This document shows positions 54,588 through 63,656 of a stretch of DNA of 64,000 nucleotides, piece after piece. This stretch comes from Agarophyton chilense. Taxonomy: Eukaryota; Rhodophyta; Florideophyceae; Gracilariales; Gracilariaceae. Position 1 is the first letter of the stretch. Every line of letters starts with the position of its first letter. The stretch spans positions 1,364,001-1,428,000 of the forward strand of contig JARGXX010000100.1 in assembly GCA_030374765.1 (NCBI GenBank), given 5' to 3'. The notes beneath the pieces are model-generated. The model saw only the letters and a program-made list of their open reading frames with translations. It was not told the origin of the DNA and did not search any database. A program made the translations under genes and the position numbers.

Positions 54588-54670
54588 GTAAGTTTTCCTG
54601 CTTTTAATTTTTGCACGTACCAGACCTTCTTTTACTAACAGGTATGTAATTGAGAGCAATGATCACACAG
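54588..54670 (+). other. Spliceosomal intron, 83 bp
   Basis: It starts gtaagttttc, contains ttttactaacag (54632-54643, branch-type tactaac) and ends tcacacag. Removing it joins two open frames in phase 0 that both encode cysteine-rich modules. It is the only confident intron in the window. Confidence 0.8.
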
Positions 54671-55067
54671 GAGTGCAAGGATGGATTACAATGTTCTCGA
54701 AACTATCTCGGTGAAGGTATAAGGCTTTGCCGACCGAAGCGGGGAATAGGAGGTATATGTGATGATGACGATTCATGTATTGGAGACCTGAAGTGTGATC
54801 CGTCTCCTAGAGAGCAGCCTTTCAAAAGAGGATGCTTTGACCCCTCTCTTTCCCTCAATATTGGAGACTCATGCAATCCGTATCCTTCACCAAAAGAACC
54901 GAGGTGTGTGACCCATGTCTTCAGAGACCCGAGTTATCAGAACGAATGGGTCCGTTACCCTCTTGCATGCTTGCCTAAGAATGGTTCAAACGTGTGTCAG
55001 AGACCCGTGAGTTTATTCCGACAGTGCTCGTCGAAAGAAAACATTGCATGCCAAACAAAAGACCTGG

Positions 55068-55288
55068 TAAGTAGTGAACAGTATTCGGGTACTAAGACAG
55101 TTCTAGGTCGAGCTAGTCGAGAAGTGTAGCGGAGGTACACGGTAGTCGGGTGACTTCCAGTAGCATCGTGCTGTGTTTAGATAAATGTTCTTAACTACTG
55201 CTATGTAATACATGTAGACACACTTTAGCGGTTGCCATGTAATATCTATTCTCTCGTGCATATTACATGTAGTTCCATGTCATTCATA
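55068..55288 (-). repeat. 3' LTR of intact Copia element
   Basis: 221 bp, identical by eye to 59753-59973. It supplies an in-frame stop (55127-55129) to the interrupted host gene and, at its plus-strand start, taagt after the g of the target copy, making ggtaagt. Confidence 0.95.
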
Positions 55289-55303
55289 TTCCTCCCTTTT
55301 TGG

Positions 55304-58300
55304 TTATCCGAAGTGCTTCTCAGAGCTCTTCGTCTCAGATAATTCATCGAAGTCGATATTCAGTCTTCCAGTAAACAGTGTTAGCTGTAGAGCATCAGTC
55401 AGACAGCTATCTTTCTTCGTTAGAGGATCGGCTAAGTTAACAGATCCAGGTATCCATGAGATTGATTCCACACTGCCAGTCTCGAACTCAAAGCGGATGC
55501 TGCTAACGTCTCCCCTGATTGACTTGTCTATGGACTTTTTCTGCGTAGACATCGAAGTAAACAAGTCTTTGGAGTCGACAAGGATTCGTAGCTTAATTTC
55601 CATGTCCAGTAGTTCTCGATAGGCGTTCCTGACATTCTTCCCTTCATCTATTCCTTCCCCTGCCGCGAGTATCTCAGCAGCTGGCACGCTTTTCACCGGG
55701 CGTTTTGCCTTGTGCGACATCCATGAGACGACATGATAGATGGCATTCTTAGTCATCTTGCCGATCAATAGCCCTGTGATTATTCCCAGTTGTCCAACAT
55801 CGTCGATGCGAGATGCATCAGAAAAGACGAGGATACTGAGCTCGTAGTTAGCCTTGTCAGTTGGCCGTGGGTATGCAATGACGGTGCCTAGCTTCTTAAG
55901 CTTTCTGACCGTATTGATCTGTTCGATCATGTGACTCACACATATGTCTGGTGCCTTCTGTTGGAGGTAGCTACTGTAGAACGAGCAAAGTGGTGAAGCA
56001 GCTGTTCCAATCCAGCTTAAAGAGCTGTTGATCGACGCGAAGGCAGCCTTTTCGATTTTGTTTAGGCTTTCAGCATACTCTTTCCTTCTGGGGCGTGATA
56101 TCGGATACTCCATGACAGCTTCCAGTTTATCTTCTGCGTTGGTCTCTATGGTGAAGTCACTGTTCTGTATCGTATTTATGCCAAAGAACCTGAGCTTTCC
56201 AGGACCATTGTTGACTACTCCAAACTTGAACTTATGGTTGAAGGCATCTATGAACTTCTTTGCCCGGTCTCCTTCACCTGCCACCTTGAGGTCATCTACG
56301 ATCTTGGCCACTATCAGCACTAGCCTTCCATTCTCTTTCTTATAGAAGAGCTGCGGGATGTACGCAGACTGCGATAGACCGATTTGGCGCATGACTGTGT
56401 CTGACGCGTTCTGCCACTTCGCGTTCGCATTGACTAGTCCGTAGGCAGCGGCCAATAGTAACCAGACATGAGTAGACCTCATTCTACTTTCTTTGGGCGG
56501 CCGAACGTAGACGTCTCTCTGTGCCTCTCCCGTCTGAAGAAAAGCAGCAGTTACATCGGCCTTGTGTAGCGTCCATCCGTGAAGCGACGCTATCGATTCC
56601 AGTATGCGCAGGCCTGTGGGCGGACACGTTGCACAGTCCTTGCTGAGCTCGTCCTTCATGTTGTCTTCATTCCCGTGCGGTGCGATGCGAGCTTTGAGTT
56701 TCAGTGACCCATCATCGTTGTGTTTGATCTTATAGAGGGTATGACTGCTTATTATATTAGCACGGGGCGGCACAAGCCGGCAAAACACTGGCTTGGCAGT
56801 TTTGAGAAAGCTGTCCTCTTCCTTTTTGTATGCATTGTACATTGGATATTGATCAAATCCTTGTGCCTGATGCTGAAGGAATGGCTTGTTGCCAAAGTGA
56901 TCGAGCATCGATTTGAGTACGGCATCTTCTTGGCTAACCACTGCCAGTGGCTTAGCGATTTGGCTGGAGTTGGCAGGCAGGCTGTCCGTGTAGTTCCAGA
57001 CTTCTTTAGTCATGTCAAGCACTTCAGTCCCACCATCGTCGTAGTGTAGATTTACATGCCCATCATCAGCTGCCGAGTGCACAGTCCCTGAGTAAAAAGT
57101 GTTATCTAGAGGCCAGAAGACTTCTACCCTGTCGCCAATATTGGCGTTGTTCCCACAGTCGTCGCCATCAAAATTGGCGTCGAGGATATCAGACTCTTCA
57201 TTTTCTTGTGTGTGTTCATGCACATCACTGATTGTCTTCAGTTCATCAATGTCGTTTGCTTTGCTGATGGCATCAAGGCCATCTTGAACGAGCTTTGAGA
57301 AGCTGGTGTCCGGGAGTGACAGTCTAGTGTCTTCAAAGGCAGCTGTAATCTCGCTGCCACCTTTGCCTGGTACAGTGACCGAGCGACCAAGTTTGTTGAC
57401 AGATGTCACTGTCTTCGGCGTGGACCAATGACCTCTCTTCTCTGTGTCCTTTTTGAGAAACACCTCTACCGTATCACCGGTTGAGAAGGGTGCTTCCTTG
57501 ATCGATTTGGAGTTGATAATGCGAGCTAACTTCCTGCGAGCAATGAACTGGTCTCTGGCTTCAATGATTTCTGCAGGAACGGTGGTATCGGTAGGTTTGT
57601 TTGCGACTGGTTTCGTGAAGCCCTTTGCTAACTCGAATGCCGATAGTTGGTCGTTGCCATACAGGTCATTAGATATGGTCACTGCTTTGTATGCTGCGAG
57701 GACAGGGTCAAAGGAGTCTCCAGCTTCAGATTTGAGTCGAAGATACACGCTCCTTATGATCATGTGCTTGGACTCGATCGCGTTTTTAGCATGACGGCGT
57801 GGTGCAACGGAGTGCAGGGGTATTGCGATCGAGTCACAATAATCTTTGAATGCTCCGACCATAAAGGCCTTGTCTCCTCGAATAGCATCTGGGTACCAGA
57901 AGGCAGACACCCAGCTGGCTTCAAATCCAATGACAGCTTCGCGAAGAGCCGTAGATGACACAACATAGGCCGCCGAATACCCCGACACCAAGTCCATACA
58001 GTGCATCAAGCACAGTTGATCCAAGAACAGATGATCAACACAGACTACATCATTAAATGACTGGGATAGTGTGCTTATGGAGACTTTGCGTGTAGGCGGA
58101 GGTACTGCAGTTGATCGGCAGGCCGTGCAACTTGCCACGATTTCAGCAACATACCTTGCAACAGCATGGTTCCACAGACCGTTGCGCTGTAGCAAGAGCT
58201 TGAAGTCGCTGAAGCATGCATGTCCGCAGACATGCTTATGGACCTTGTCCACAATAGCCTTCACATCGGACCAAGGTGACTTCTCAAGTGTCACTGCCGA

Positions 58301-59749
58301 TAGACAATACAACGTCGAGCCGAGGTACTTCGTTGACGAGGTGAACCTGTCAACAGGTATGTAACTAAGGAACCCAACATCTATGATGGAGATGGAATCG
58401 GGCTCGCCGGCGGAGTCGAAGCATAGTGCATTACGTCCGAGATGCACAATGTTAGCTTTGCGGGTGACATTGCGCCCGATCACCCATTGCGAGGAGCCTT
58501 CAAGGACTAGGTGGGTGATTTTGATGATCGTGCCATTGTCGGAGGTGGCCTTAAGTACAACTGAGCCAAGAATTCCTCTTTGAGGACTTGCGTGTTGGCG
58601 AGTGCCATACTGCCATCGAGTGTGTCCATCCAATGAGTCGGGAATCTTGTCCAGAGCTCCATCAACAGTAACACCAAGTTCTTGAGACAAGAGTCGTAAC
58701 TCGACTTGGCCAATCGCCGAGTAAGGCGCACCGTCGTCTACGAGAGGACCAAGCTTGTCGGGAACAGAGCCGACATTAACGTTCGCTGTAGAGCAGACAA
58801 GGGTGGCCGAGTTGAAAGAAACCGTCTTGTAGCCATCAGTTGTGACCTTTGTGCCACTGCTAGAACCATAACGACCAGGTTTCGATGAAACGGGTGCATC
58901 AAAGCTGCGAACATGGGGTGGTAGAGACCCGTCAGGGTTGTGGTTTCTCTTCCAGTGGCCGTACTTGCCGCACGTGTCGCAAGGATACTTCATCGTTGGC
59001 GACATACCCCTCGAGCGACCACGGTCATGACGGTTGGAGTTGCGAGGCGGAATCTGGGCAGCACTCGCCGAGAGAGGTTGAGATTTTGGCGAACCTGTGG
59101 CAGCATTGTGAACATCGTCACACTGCCGGAGCACTGAGGCTATTTTCTCGTACTTCACTGTGTTCAGGTAGTCCGTTGTCGTGGCTTCCGATGTCAACGT
59201 ACTGTCCGTTGAAGCCGCCGCCAACACGGAGACACGCTGTCCGTTCTCAACCGCCGAGTTTGCCAACAGCATGAACGCGGTGAGAGCTTCAGGAAGCTTG
59301 GCAGTTCCTGATTGAGCATTAAACTTTGATGCCTGAGCGTCGAATCTGAGTTCGAAATTCTTGAAGGATTCATTCGTGGCACGCTTAACTTGAAGCAGAC
59401 CAATAAAGTTAGCATAGACTTCACTGACAACCGAGAGGGAATCTCGCTTGTATATAGCCTTAACTATCGATTCTGCACCCGTATCCGAGGCCACGTCGGT
59501 ATCTGGGATTGCAGAGCACAAGTCTCTCGCTCTACCGTACAGTTGAGACTTTAACATAATCCCGCGCAAGGCTACCGGGATCTTATTGGAGTTGGAGTCT
59601 GGTAGCGTATTGTGAAACGCAGTCCAGAGCGAGACTGATTTAGCATAGTCTTCTTGGTTTCCTTTGCCATCCGTCCAGGGAACGTTCTTGATATCCCATG
59701 AGAACCTTGGACGGTTAGGAGTAGTTGAAGAACCAGGTGCTGGGCCCAT
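55304..59749 (-). CDS. Copia polyprotein: gag, protease, integrase, reverse transcriptase, RNase H
   Basis: 1481 residues in one frame. Gag (about 1-300) contains CDTCGKYGHWKRNH at 257-270, a zinc knuckle with His in place of the last Cys. The protease site is PLVDDGAPYS (336-344), DDG instead of DSG. Integrase has HKHVCGHACFSDF and CTACRST (zinc domain near 510-550), the catalytic VCVDHLFLDQ, the middle RGDKAFM and NAIESKHMIIR. RT has LKARIAPHGNEDN, LHKADVTAAFLQTGEAQRDV, AAAYGLVNANAKW and the active site AKIVDDLKVAG (Ile for Tyr of YVDD), then LNSSLSWIG-type SSLSWIGTAAS. RNase H has ILVFSDASRIDDVGQLGI, PAAEILAAGEGIDEG and LVDSKDLFTSMS. The frame ends GRLNIDFDELSE. The polyprotein is predicted to drive reverse transcription and integration of the element. 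Confidence 0.97.
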   Translation of the reverse strand: MGPAPGSSTTPNRPRFSWDIKNVPWTDGKGNQEDYAKSVSLWTAFHNTLPDSNSNKIPVALRGIMLKSQLYGRARDLCSAIPDTDVASDTGAESIVKAIYKRDSLSVVSEVYANFIGLLQVKRATNESFKNFELRFDAQASKFNAQSGTAKLPEALTAFMLLANSAVENGQRVSVLAAASTDSTLTSEATTTDYLNTVKYEKIASVLRQCDDVHNAATGSPKSQPLSASAAQIPPRNSNRHDRGRSRGMSPTMKYPCDTCGKYGHWKRNHNPDGSLPPHVRSFDAPVSSKPGRYGSSSGTKVTTDGYKTVSFNSATLVCSTANVNVGSVPDKLGPLVDDGAPYSAIGQVELRLLSQELGVTVDGALDKIPDSLDGHTRWQYGTRQHASPQRGILGSVVLKATSDNGTIIKITHLVLEGSSQWVIGRNVTRKANIVHLGRNALCFDSAGEPDSISIIDVGFLSYIPVDRFTSSTKYLGSTLYCLSAVTLEKSPWSDVKAIVDKVHKHVCGHACFSDFKLLLQRNGLWNHAVARYVAEIVASCTACRSTAVPPPTRKVSISTLSQSFNDVVCVDHLFLDQLCLMHCMDLVSGYSAAYVVSSTALREAVIGFEASWVSAFWYPDAIRGDKAFMVGAFKDYCDSIAIPLHSVAPRRHAKNAIESKHMIIRSVYLRLKSEAGDSFDPVLAAYKAVTISNDLYGNDQLSAFELAKGFTKPVANKPTDTTVPAEIIEARDQFIARRKLARIINSKSIKEAPFSTGDTVEVFLKKDTEKRGHWSTPKTVTSVNKLGRSVTVPGKGGSEITAAFEDTRLSLPDTSFSKLVQDGLDAISKANDIDELKTISDVHEHTQENEESDILDANFDGDDCGNNANIGDRVEVFWPLDNTFYSGTVHSAADDGHVNLHYDDGGTEVLDMTKEVWNYTDSLPANSSQIAKPLAVVSQEDAVLKSMLDHFGNKPFLQHQAQGFDQYPMYNAYKKEEDSFLKTAKPVFCRLVPPRANIISSHTLYKIKHNDDGSLKLKARIAPHGNEDNMKDELSKDCATCPPTGLRILESIASLHGWTLHKADVTAAFLQTGEAQRDVYVRPPKESRMRSTHVWLLLAAAYGLVNANAKWQNASDTVMRQIGLSQSAYIPQLFYKKENGRLVLIVAKIVDDLKVAGEGDRAKKFIDAFNHKFKFGVVNNGPGKLRFFGINTIQNSDFTIETNAEDKLEAVMEYPISRPRRKEYAESLNKIEKAAFASINSSLSWIGTAASPLCSFYSSYLQQKAPDICVSHMIEQINTVRKLKKLGTVIAYPRPTDKANYELSILVFSDASRIDDVGQLGIITGLLIGKMTKNAIYHVVSWMSHKAKRPVKSVPAAEILAAGEGIDEGKNVRNAYRELLDMEIKLRILVDSKDLFTSMSTQKKSIDKSIRGDVSSIRFEFETGSVESISWIPGSVNLADPLTKKDSCLTDALQLTLFTGRLNIDFDELSETKSSEKHFG
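59737..59749 (-). promoter_or_regulatory. Primer-binding site of half-tRNA type, overlapping gag ATG
   Basis: On the element strand ATGGGCCCAGCAC starts 3 bases after the 5' LTR. Its complement gtgctgggcccat equals the anticodon-arm sequence of eukaryotic initiator tRNA-Met (CAU anticodon at its end). Drosophila copia is known to prime from such an internal tRNA-Met fragment. The first three bases are also the gag start codon. Confidence 0.75.
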
Positions 59750-59752
59750 TAC

Positions 59753-59973
59753 TAAGTAGTGAACAGTATTCGGGTACTAAGACAGTTCTAGGTCGAGCTA
59801 GTCGAGAAGTGTAGCGGAGGTACACGGTAGTCGGGTGACTTCCAGTAGCATCGTGCTGTGTTTAGATAAATGTTCTTAACTACTGCTATGTAATACATGT
59901 AGACACACTTTAGCGGTTGCCATGTAATATCTATTCTCTCGTGCATATTACATGTAGTTCCATGTCATTCATA
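59753..59973 (-). repeat. 5' LTR of intact Copia element
   Basis: 221 bp, identical by eye to 55068-55288, followed by the second cctgg. Confidence 0.95.
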
Positions 59974-60022
59974 CCTGGTCTGCAGTGAACACAATGTCTG
60001 TGTGCCAGCATCTGAAGTCTAG

Positions 60023-60846
60023 CCAGTGGGGAAAGTTCGTCCTGGAACTACACATTGGTATTTGACTGAATTCTTATGAACAAATTGGAGAACAATTAAG
60101 AACGGCAGTGACTTCATTTATCCCTTTATAGTTTGAATGGTCCGATGTCGAGCGAATTCGAAGCGATCATTGCATCTGCTTAAAGTACGGTTGGTGATAG
60201 GTTGCGGACTGTGTGACAACGAACGATCATCAGTCACCTTAAGCTGATTTGTTTTTCTGTGGCAGTCGTCCGCTTTGTTTCTCTTGTTTGTTTGATTTTG
60301 TTTTGATAGCACTTTCGCCAACCACGCGCCACCCATCGGAGTAGCGCTCTGTTACAAAGTTTATTGCGGGCAGCAAGTTCGGCTTGCTGCCCGATGAGTG
60401 TGATGTCTTGCCACCCTACATTACCAATAAACACGATCTTCAGCTGGTCCTTCTCAACACCGAAGATGAACCTGATAGCACGTAAGGGAAATCGATAAAC
60501 GAAGTCTATTACAACAATCAAGTCTTTATTGCTCTTCTATCGTTTCCTCCTGTCTCCGAGTTCCTCTGGACAAGCAAAAGCAAAGCGCGCACGCCTTCTT
60601 ATAGAGTCACAGCAGTCCTCTCGCGCTCGTTAAATAATTAGACCATCTGTTCATAGTCTGAACTGACAGACCTCTCCATAAACGTTGAGAAATAATTATG
60701 CTATCGTTTCTTGTCAAGTAAATAAACTGAGACAGTACTGTGCGCGTTGTTCATGGCTCCTCGGAAATTTGCATTAAATGTCGCATTCCATGCTACAACT
60801 GACAGAGTAAGTGTCATTAATATCTTCTCGGCTATTGCATTCAATA
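60023..60846. other. Spacer after the cysteine-rich gene
   Basis: Mainly downstream sequence of the interrupted gene. Minus-strand frames at 60336-60118 and 60521-60234 have no family features. Nothing else identified. Confidence 0.4.
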
Positions 60847-60850
60847 CTAG

Positions 60851-61350
60851 CGTCTACACTCCCGTAGGATTGGCCTCACCTGAGGCCAGCTTGGCCTCAT
60901 ATGAGGCCAAAATTTCTCTTAAAAAGTAACTGAAATTCATTCAAGATATGAATTTTCAAGTTTAGAGCAGAAAGGAAGAAAACAAAAATAAAAACCATAC
61001 ATCTTTATCGTTGAGAAAAAGCCTCGGGAATCTATTTAAACAGAGCTTTAATGCTCTTCTTTAAAACGATATACTTCTGGTGTAGCATACTTAAGTAGTC
61101 GCAAAAAAACAACATCCAAATATTTTTGGCCTCAAACTATCCAAAAAAAACATGTTGAAAGGAAATATCTCTTTCAATCATCTAGTAATGCATACTTCAA
61201 ATCTTGAGGCCATCAAAGGAAGAGTGTTTGGCAATATGTTCCAGTTATGCAGAGCTTGTAGATTGCATTTATTGCTTTATTACAAAGAAATAAAAAATGG
61301 CCTCATATGAGGCCAATTGACCTCACGTAAGGCCATCGGTCGTATAGGCA
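60851..61350. mobile_element. MITE (500 bp), same family as 22670-23160
   Basis: Flanked by CTAG (60847-60850 and 61351-61354). Left end cgtctacactcccgtaggat; right end read inward tgcctatacgaccgatggcc. Two palindromes near the left end (ggcctcacctgaggcc, ggcctcatatgaggcc) and two near the right (ggcctcatatgaggcc, gacctcacgtaaggcc). The interior aligns along its length with the first MITE (shared ctttaaaacgatata, ggtgtag, tcatctag and others). No coding capacity. Confidence 0.85.
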
Positions 61351-61354
61351 CTAG

Positions 61355-61708
61355 ATTTCACACATAAAACTGACGCAGTACTGTAGCCTGTTTACGGCTC
61401 TGCAAATATTGAGCATTCTCGACGAAGGACTTGCGTAGTTATCCATACGTACCTGTCCTCAATGGATTTTCAGATATTGCATTCATAGCGCGCATACTTA
61501 GTAAATTGCAATTGATATTATCGACTTGATAATGGCAAGTAGCTCTTCATATATCAATTAAAGCTTAGAATTCTAAAGGATTCAAGGAAATGACTACCCT
61601 TGGTAACACCGTCTGGTAGAAGTAAGTGGTCCTTCCCACACTGAAACATGTGAACCACCCATTTGTGTACGATCGCCTCCTATCCTTTACAAGTTCATCG
61701 CGACAAAC
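61355..61708. other. Spacer before small secreted protein gene
   Basis: Downstream region of the minus-strand gene at 61709-62377. No further feature seen. Confidence 0.4.
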
Positions 61709-62377
61709 TTAGGCCTGAAGAGTGAAGCGAGTATGGTGCTGAGCGCTGACGATTTCAACAGTTCCAACTCTAGTGGCAGCACAGTTGTTCTGAGTTCCAG
61801 GACTTACGATAGACGACAGAAGAGCACCAGGAACAGCTGCACCATCGGACTTCTTTCTCAGAGACACCTTCAGTGTCACGCTACCCTCTTGCTCACTTCC
61901 ATGCCATCCAGCGAGAGCAGTCACCGAAGTAGAACCGGTCCATTTTTCGTCCGCTCGGGCAGCACCAACGTCCACAACGATAGTTTCCCTGCCTCCGAAG
62001 CTGGTATCATCACCGCTGAAGTCGAGATACTCGTTATCCGGGTTGCATTTCCATCCAACATTTCCGTTTAAGAAGCGAGTGCTGGTATCAAGATCGGACT
62101 GGGTGGAGCCCCAGGAGTATTCCAGAACCAATTCGACGAGCGGCAGATGAGTGTTGGCGATAATGAACGAGTCTTCCAGCATCTTACAGGCGAAACCACC
62201 TTCAGGTGGGGAACAAGGTGCCACGGCACAAACACCTTGGGTGACAGCGTGATTGCATTCACTCTCGGCATTGGCGCGGTTTGCATTGCAACGATTGGGG
62301 CACATATCAACCGTGATTATTGCACTGGCGCAAGCTGCCATGGCAATGAGAACGACGGATACAAAGAAAGCCTTCAT
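61709..62377 (-). CDS. Small secreted protein, cysteine-rich start and beta-sandwich-like body
   Basis: The frame is open to 62611, but the ATG at 62377 begins a classic signal peptide (MKAFFVSVVLIAMAACASAI) and sits 84 bases after a TATA box, so 222 residues is the better model. After cleavage comes a Cys-rich part (CPNRCNANRANAESECNHAV, then CAVAPCSPPEGGFAC) with about six cysteines. Then VLEYSWGSTQSDLDTSTRFL resembles the LxWxxxxxDLD start of DUF2135/YfaP-like beta-sandwich domains, followed by alternating strands (TIVVDVGAARADEKWTG, SVTLKVSLRKKS, VGTVEIVSAQHHTRFTL). It is probably extracellular or cell-wall associated. The domain assignment is tentative; secretion is well supported. Confidence 0.75.
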   Translation of the reverse strand: MKAFFVSVVLIAMAACASAIITVDMCPNRCNANRANAESECNHAVTQGVCAVAPCSPPEGGFACKMLEDSFIIANTHLPLVELVLEYSWGSTQSDLDTSTRFLNGNVGWKCNPDNEYLDFSGDDTSFGGRETIVVDVGAARADEKWTGSTSVTALAGWHGSEQEGSVTLKVSLRKKSDGAAVPGALLSSIVSPGTQNNCAATRVGTVEIVSAQHHTRFTLQA

Positions 62378-62460
62378 TGTAGTTCGATGATAAATAGTAA
62401 GGTTGAATGAGGTGGTTCTTGTGGGAAGAAGATTGTGGAGACCTTGGTCGAATCGAGACT

Positions 62461-62468
62461 CTTTTATA
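62461..62468 (-). promoter_or_regulatory. TATA box of small secreted protein gene
   Basis: On the minus strand ggtataaaagag lies 84 bp before the ATG. A leader with acaatcttcttcc and no upstream ATG follows, as expected for a transcription start about 30 bp below the box. Confidence 0.75.
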
Positions 62469-62469
62469 C

Positions 62470-63450
62470 CACCTTGGTCCAGGACGGGGTGCCGAAGCAT
62501 ATGGGCTCCGAGTAAGAGATCAGTGCGGCTTAGCTGTGTGCTGAAGCTGACGCAGAGCAACACGAAGGGTGACAATGAAAGAGTTCGTATTATTTTCAAA
62601 ATGCCTTGCAATCAGTTCCAAGCATGTTCTTTCCCAACATTCTTGTTTCATTGTGAGGGATTGGGATTCTTTGCATCAGAGATAAAACAACGCTTACCAT
62701 TGATGATGCTTGGCGGGTTTGTTACCTCAACACTTCTTATTTTATTGTCTCCTTATGTTCAAAACTTCCTTGTGGTGCCCCGTTGCCGGATTGTATTGCA
62801 TTGTGCTCAGGTGATGATCATTTCGTTAAACGGAAGGAGGAGCCTAAATATGAAGGCAGGACTGAAACAGAAGCAAACATGCTTTGCATGTTCCAGGGAA
62901 AAAGGAATAAAACAGCTGGTTTCCGGAGTATTGAGGATTTGGTTTTTATATATTAAACTTTCCAAAATGCGTGCAGAGCCCGACATGAAATCATTCGAAG
63001 GGTCTCGAAGCTTTCAGACCCATGGACAGCGCTCCTATTACCTGGCCTAAAGTTCCCCCAAAATTCTCAAGTGGATCGCAGATGTCGTACAGTGCGTAAG
63101 CAATTCCTCATTGTTTGGGATGGGGCAATGTGCCTTGGGGTTTACAGAAGAAGAACTCGCAACGAAATGTCAGGACACCCCTGTTGTTCTAAAAATAAAC
63201 TGCCATGCCCAAATCCGATGTATTGACTCTCATTTTGGCTTTTGTGTGTATGACGGGATTGGTACTGTCAACAAGACTCTGAACAGCGGGGACAATAATG
63301 TGATGACAAGGTGCTACAGAAAGACATACACTACAAATGCTAATACCCAGAGGTTATTTAGTACAAACTATGTACAAAGCAAAGCAGATACTACGTGAAG
63401 AGTCGAGCAGCACACAATCGGCCATGAAGTTGATAATATACGTCAACATG
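62470..63450. other. Region upstream of small secreted protein gene
   Basis: A plus-strand frame of 215 codons (62403-63050) runs through the promoter of the minus-strand gene and has no family features, so I treat it as chance. A 95-codon plus-strand frame at 63111-63398 (MFGMGQCALGFTEEELATKC) is also unsupported. Confidence 0.35.
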
Positions 63451-63451
63451 C

Positions 63452-63656
63452 TGTTGGCAAGACGATGGCGAAACGGTATAGGAAAATGGATATAAAAGGG
63501 GAAGCCAGAAGTAGGTAGAGAGAAGAAGAGGAACGAGAAGGTTCTAATATATATATTTGATATTTGGAGACGAAGCTAAGTCTCCGGGCGCCTCTGTGCT
63601 CTATCCTGTGTCTGTAGAGTAGAGCTCTGTCATCTTTCTTTCACCAACCAACAATG
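63452..63656 (+). promoter_or_regulatory. LTR-like promoter and leader
   Basis: tgttggcaagacg begins a stretch with a clear TATAAAAG at 63491-63498, a leader ending ctttctttca (TG...CA outline), then ccaaccaacaATG at 63654. The start reads MSLQKLPTTGQYC and stops at once. It resembles the LTR and gag start of a Copia element that has otherwise been lost, but no second LTR is in the window. Confidence 0.4.

Larger units (their letters stand above)
55068..59973 (-). mobile_element. Intact Copia-type LTR retrotransposon (4.9 kb)
   Basis: Identical 221-bp LTRs (55068-55288 and 59753-59973), target duplication cctgg (55063-55067 and 59974-59978), a purine tract (aaaaagggaggaa on the minus strand, next to 55289) and one uninterrupted 1481-codon polyprotein. 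The internal part is very compact: the ORF begins 3 bp after the 5' LTR and ends 15 bp before the 3' LTR. LTR ends are TATGAATG and CTACTTA on the element strand. All features indicate a very recent, possibly active copy. It disrupts the cysteine-rich gene in opposite orientation. The relics at 4440-5960 and 8740-10130 belong to the same family. Confidence 0.97.
53184..60022 (+). pseudogene. Cysteine-rich secreted protein gene, one intron, split by a Copia insertion
   Basis: It begins at ATG 53184 with a signal peptide (MSSNILVPLVAVFLSIAFAK). An in-frame TAA at 53286-53288 follows 34 codons in (CPLD, stop, YCKYP), after which the same frame stays open to 54587. The protein is made of repeated modules of about 50-60 residues with Cys pairs and phrases like GxPC...C and GxxC (GAPCDPTNDMCYAGEGLSC, PIGAPCPDQLRFKCEEGSFC), similar to disulphide-rich EB or dickkopf-like modules. 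Intron 54588-54670 (83 bp) has gtaagt, a tactaac branch site 31 bases from a cacag end, phase 0. Exon 2 (54671-55067) carries CKDGLQCSRN. The gene then breaks at the retrotransposon (55068-59973) and resumes at 59979 for about 14 more codons, ending at TAG 60020-60022. The role is probably extracellular; the exact function is unknown. Confidence 0.75.

Noticed and set aside
62403-63050. A 215-codon plus-strand frame
   Set aside because: It covers the TATA box and leader of the well-supported minus-strand secreted protein gene and has no domain.
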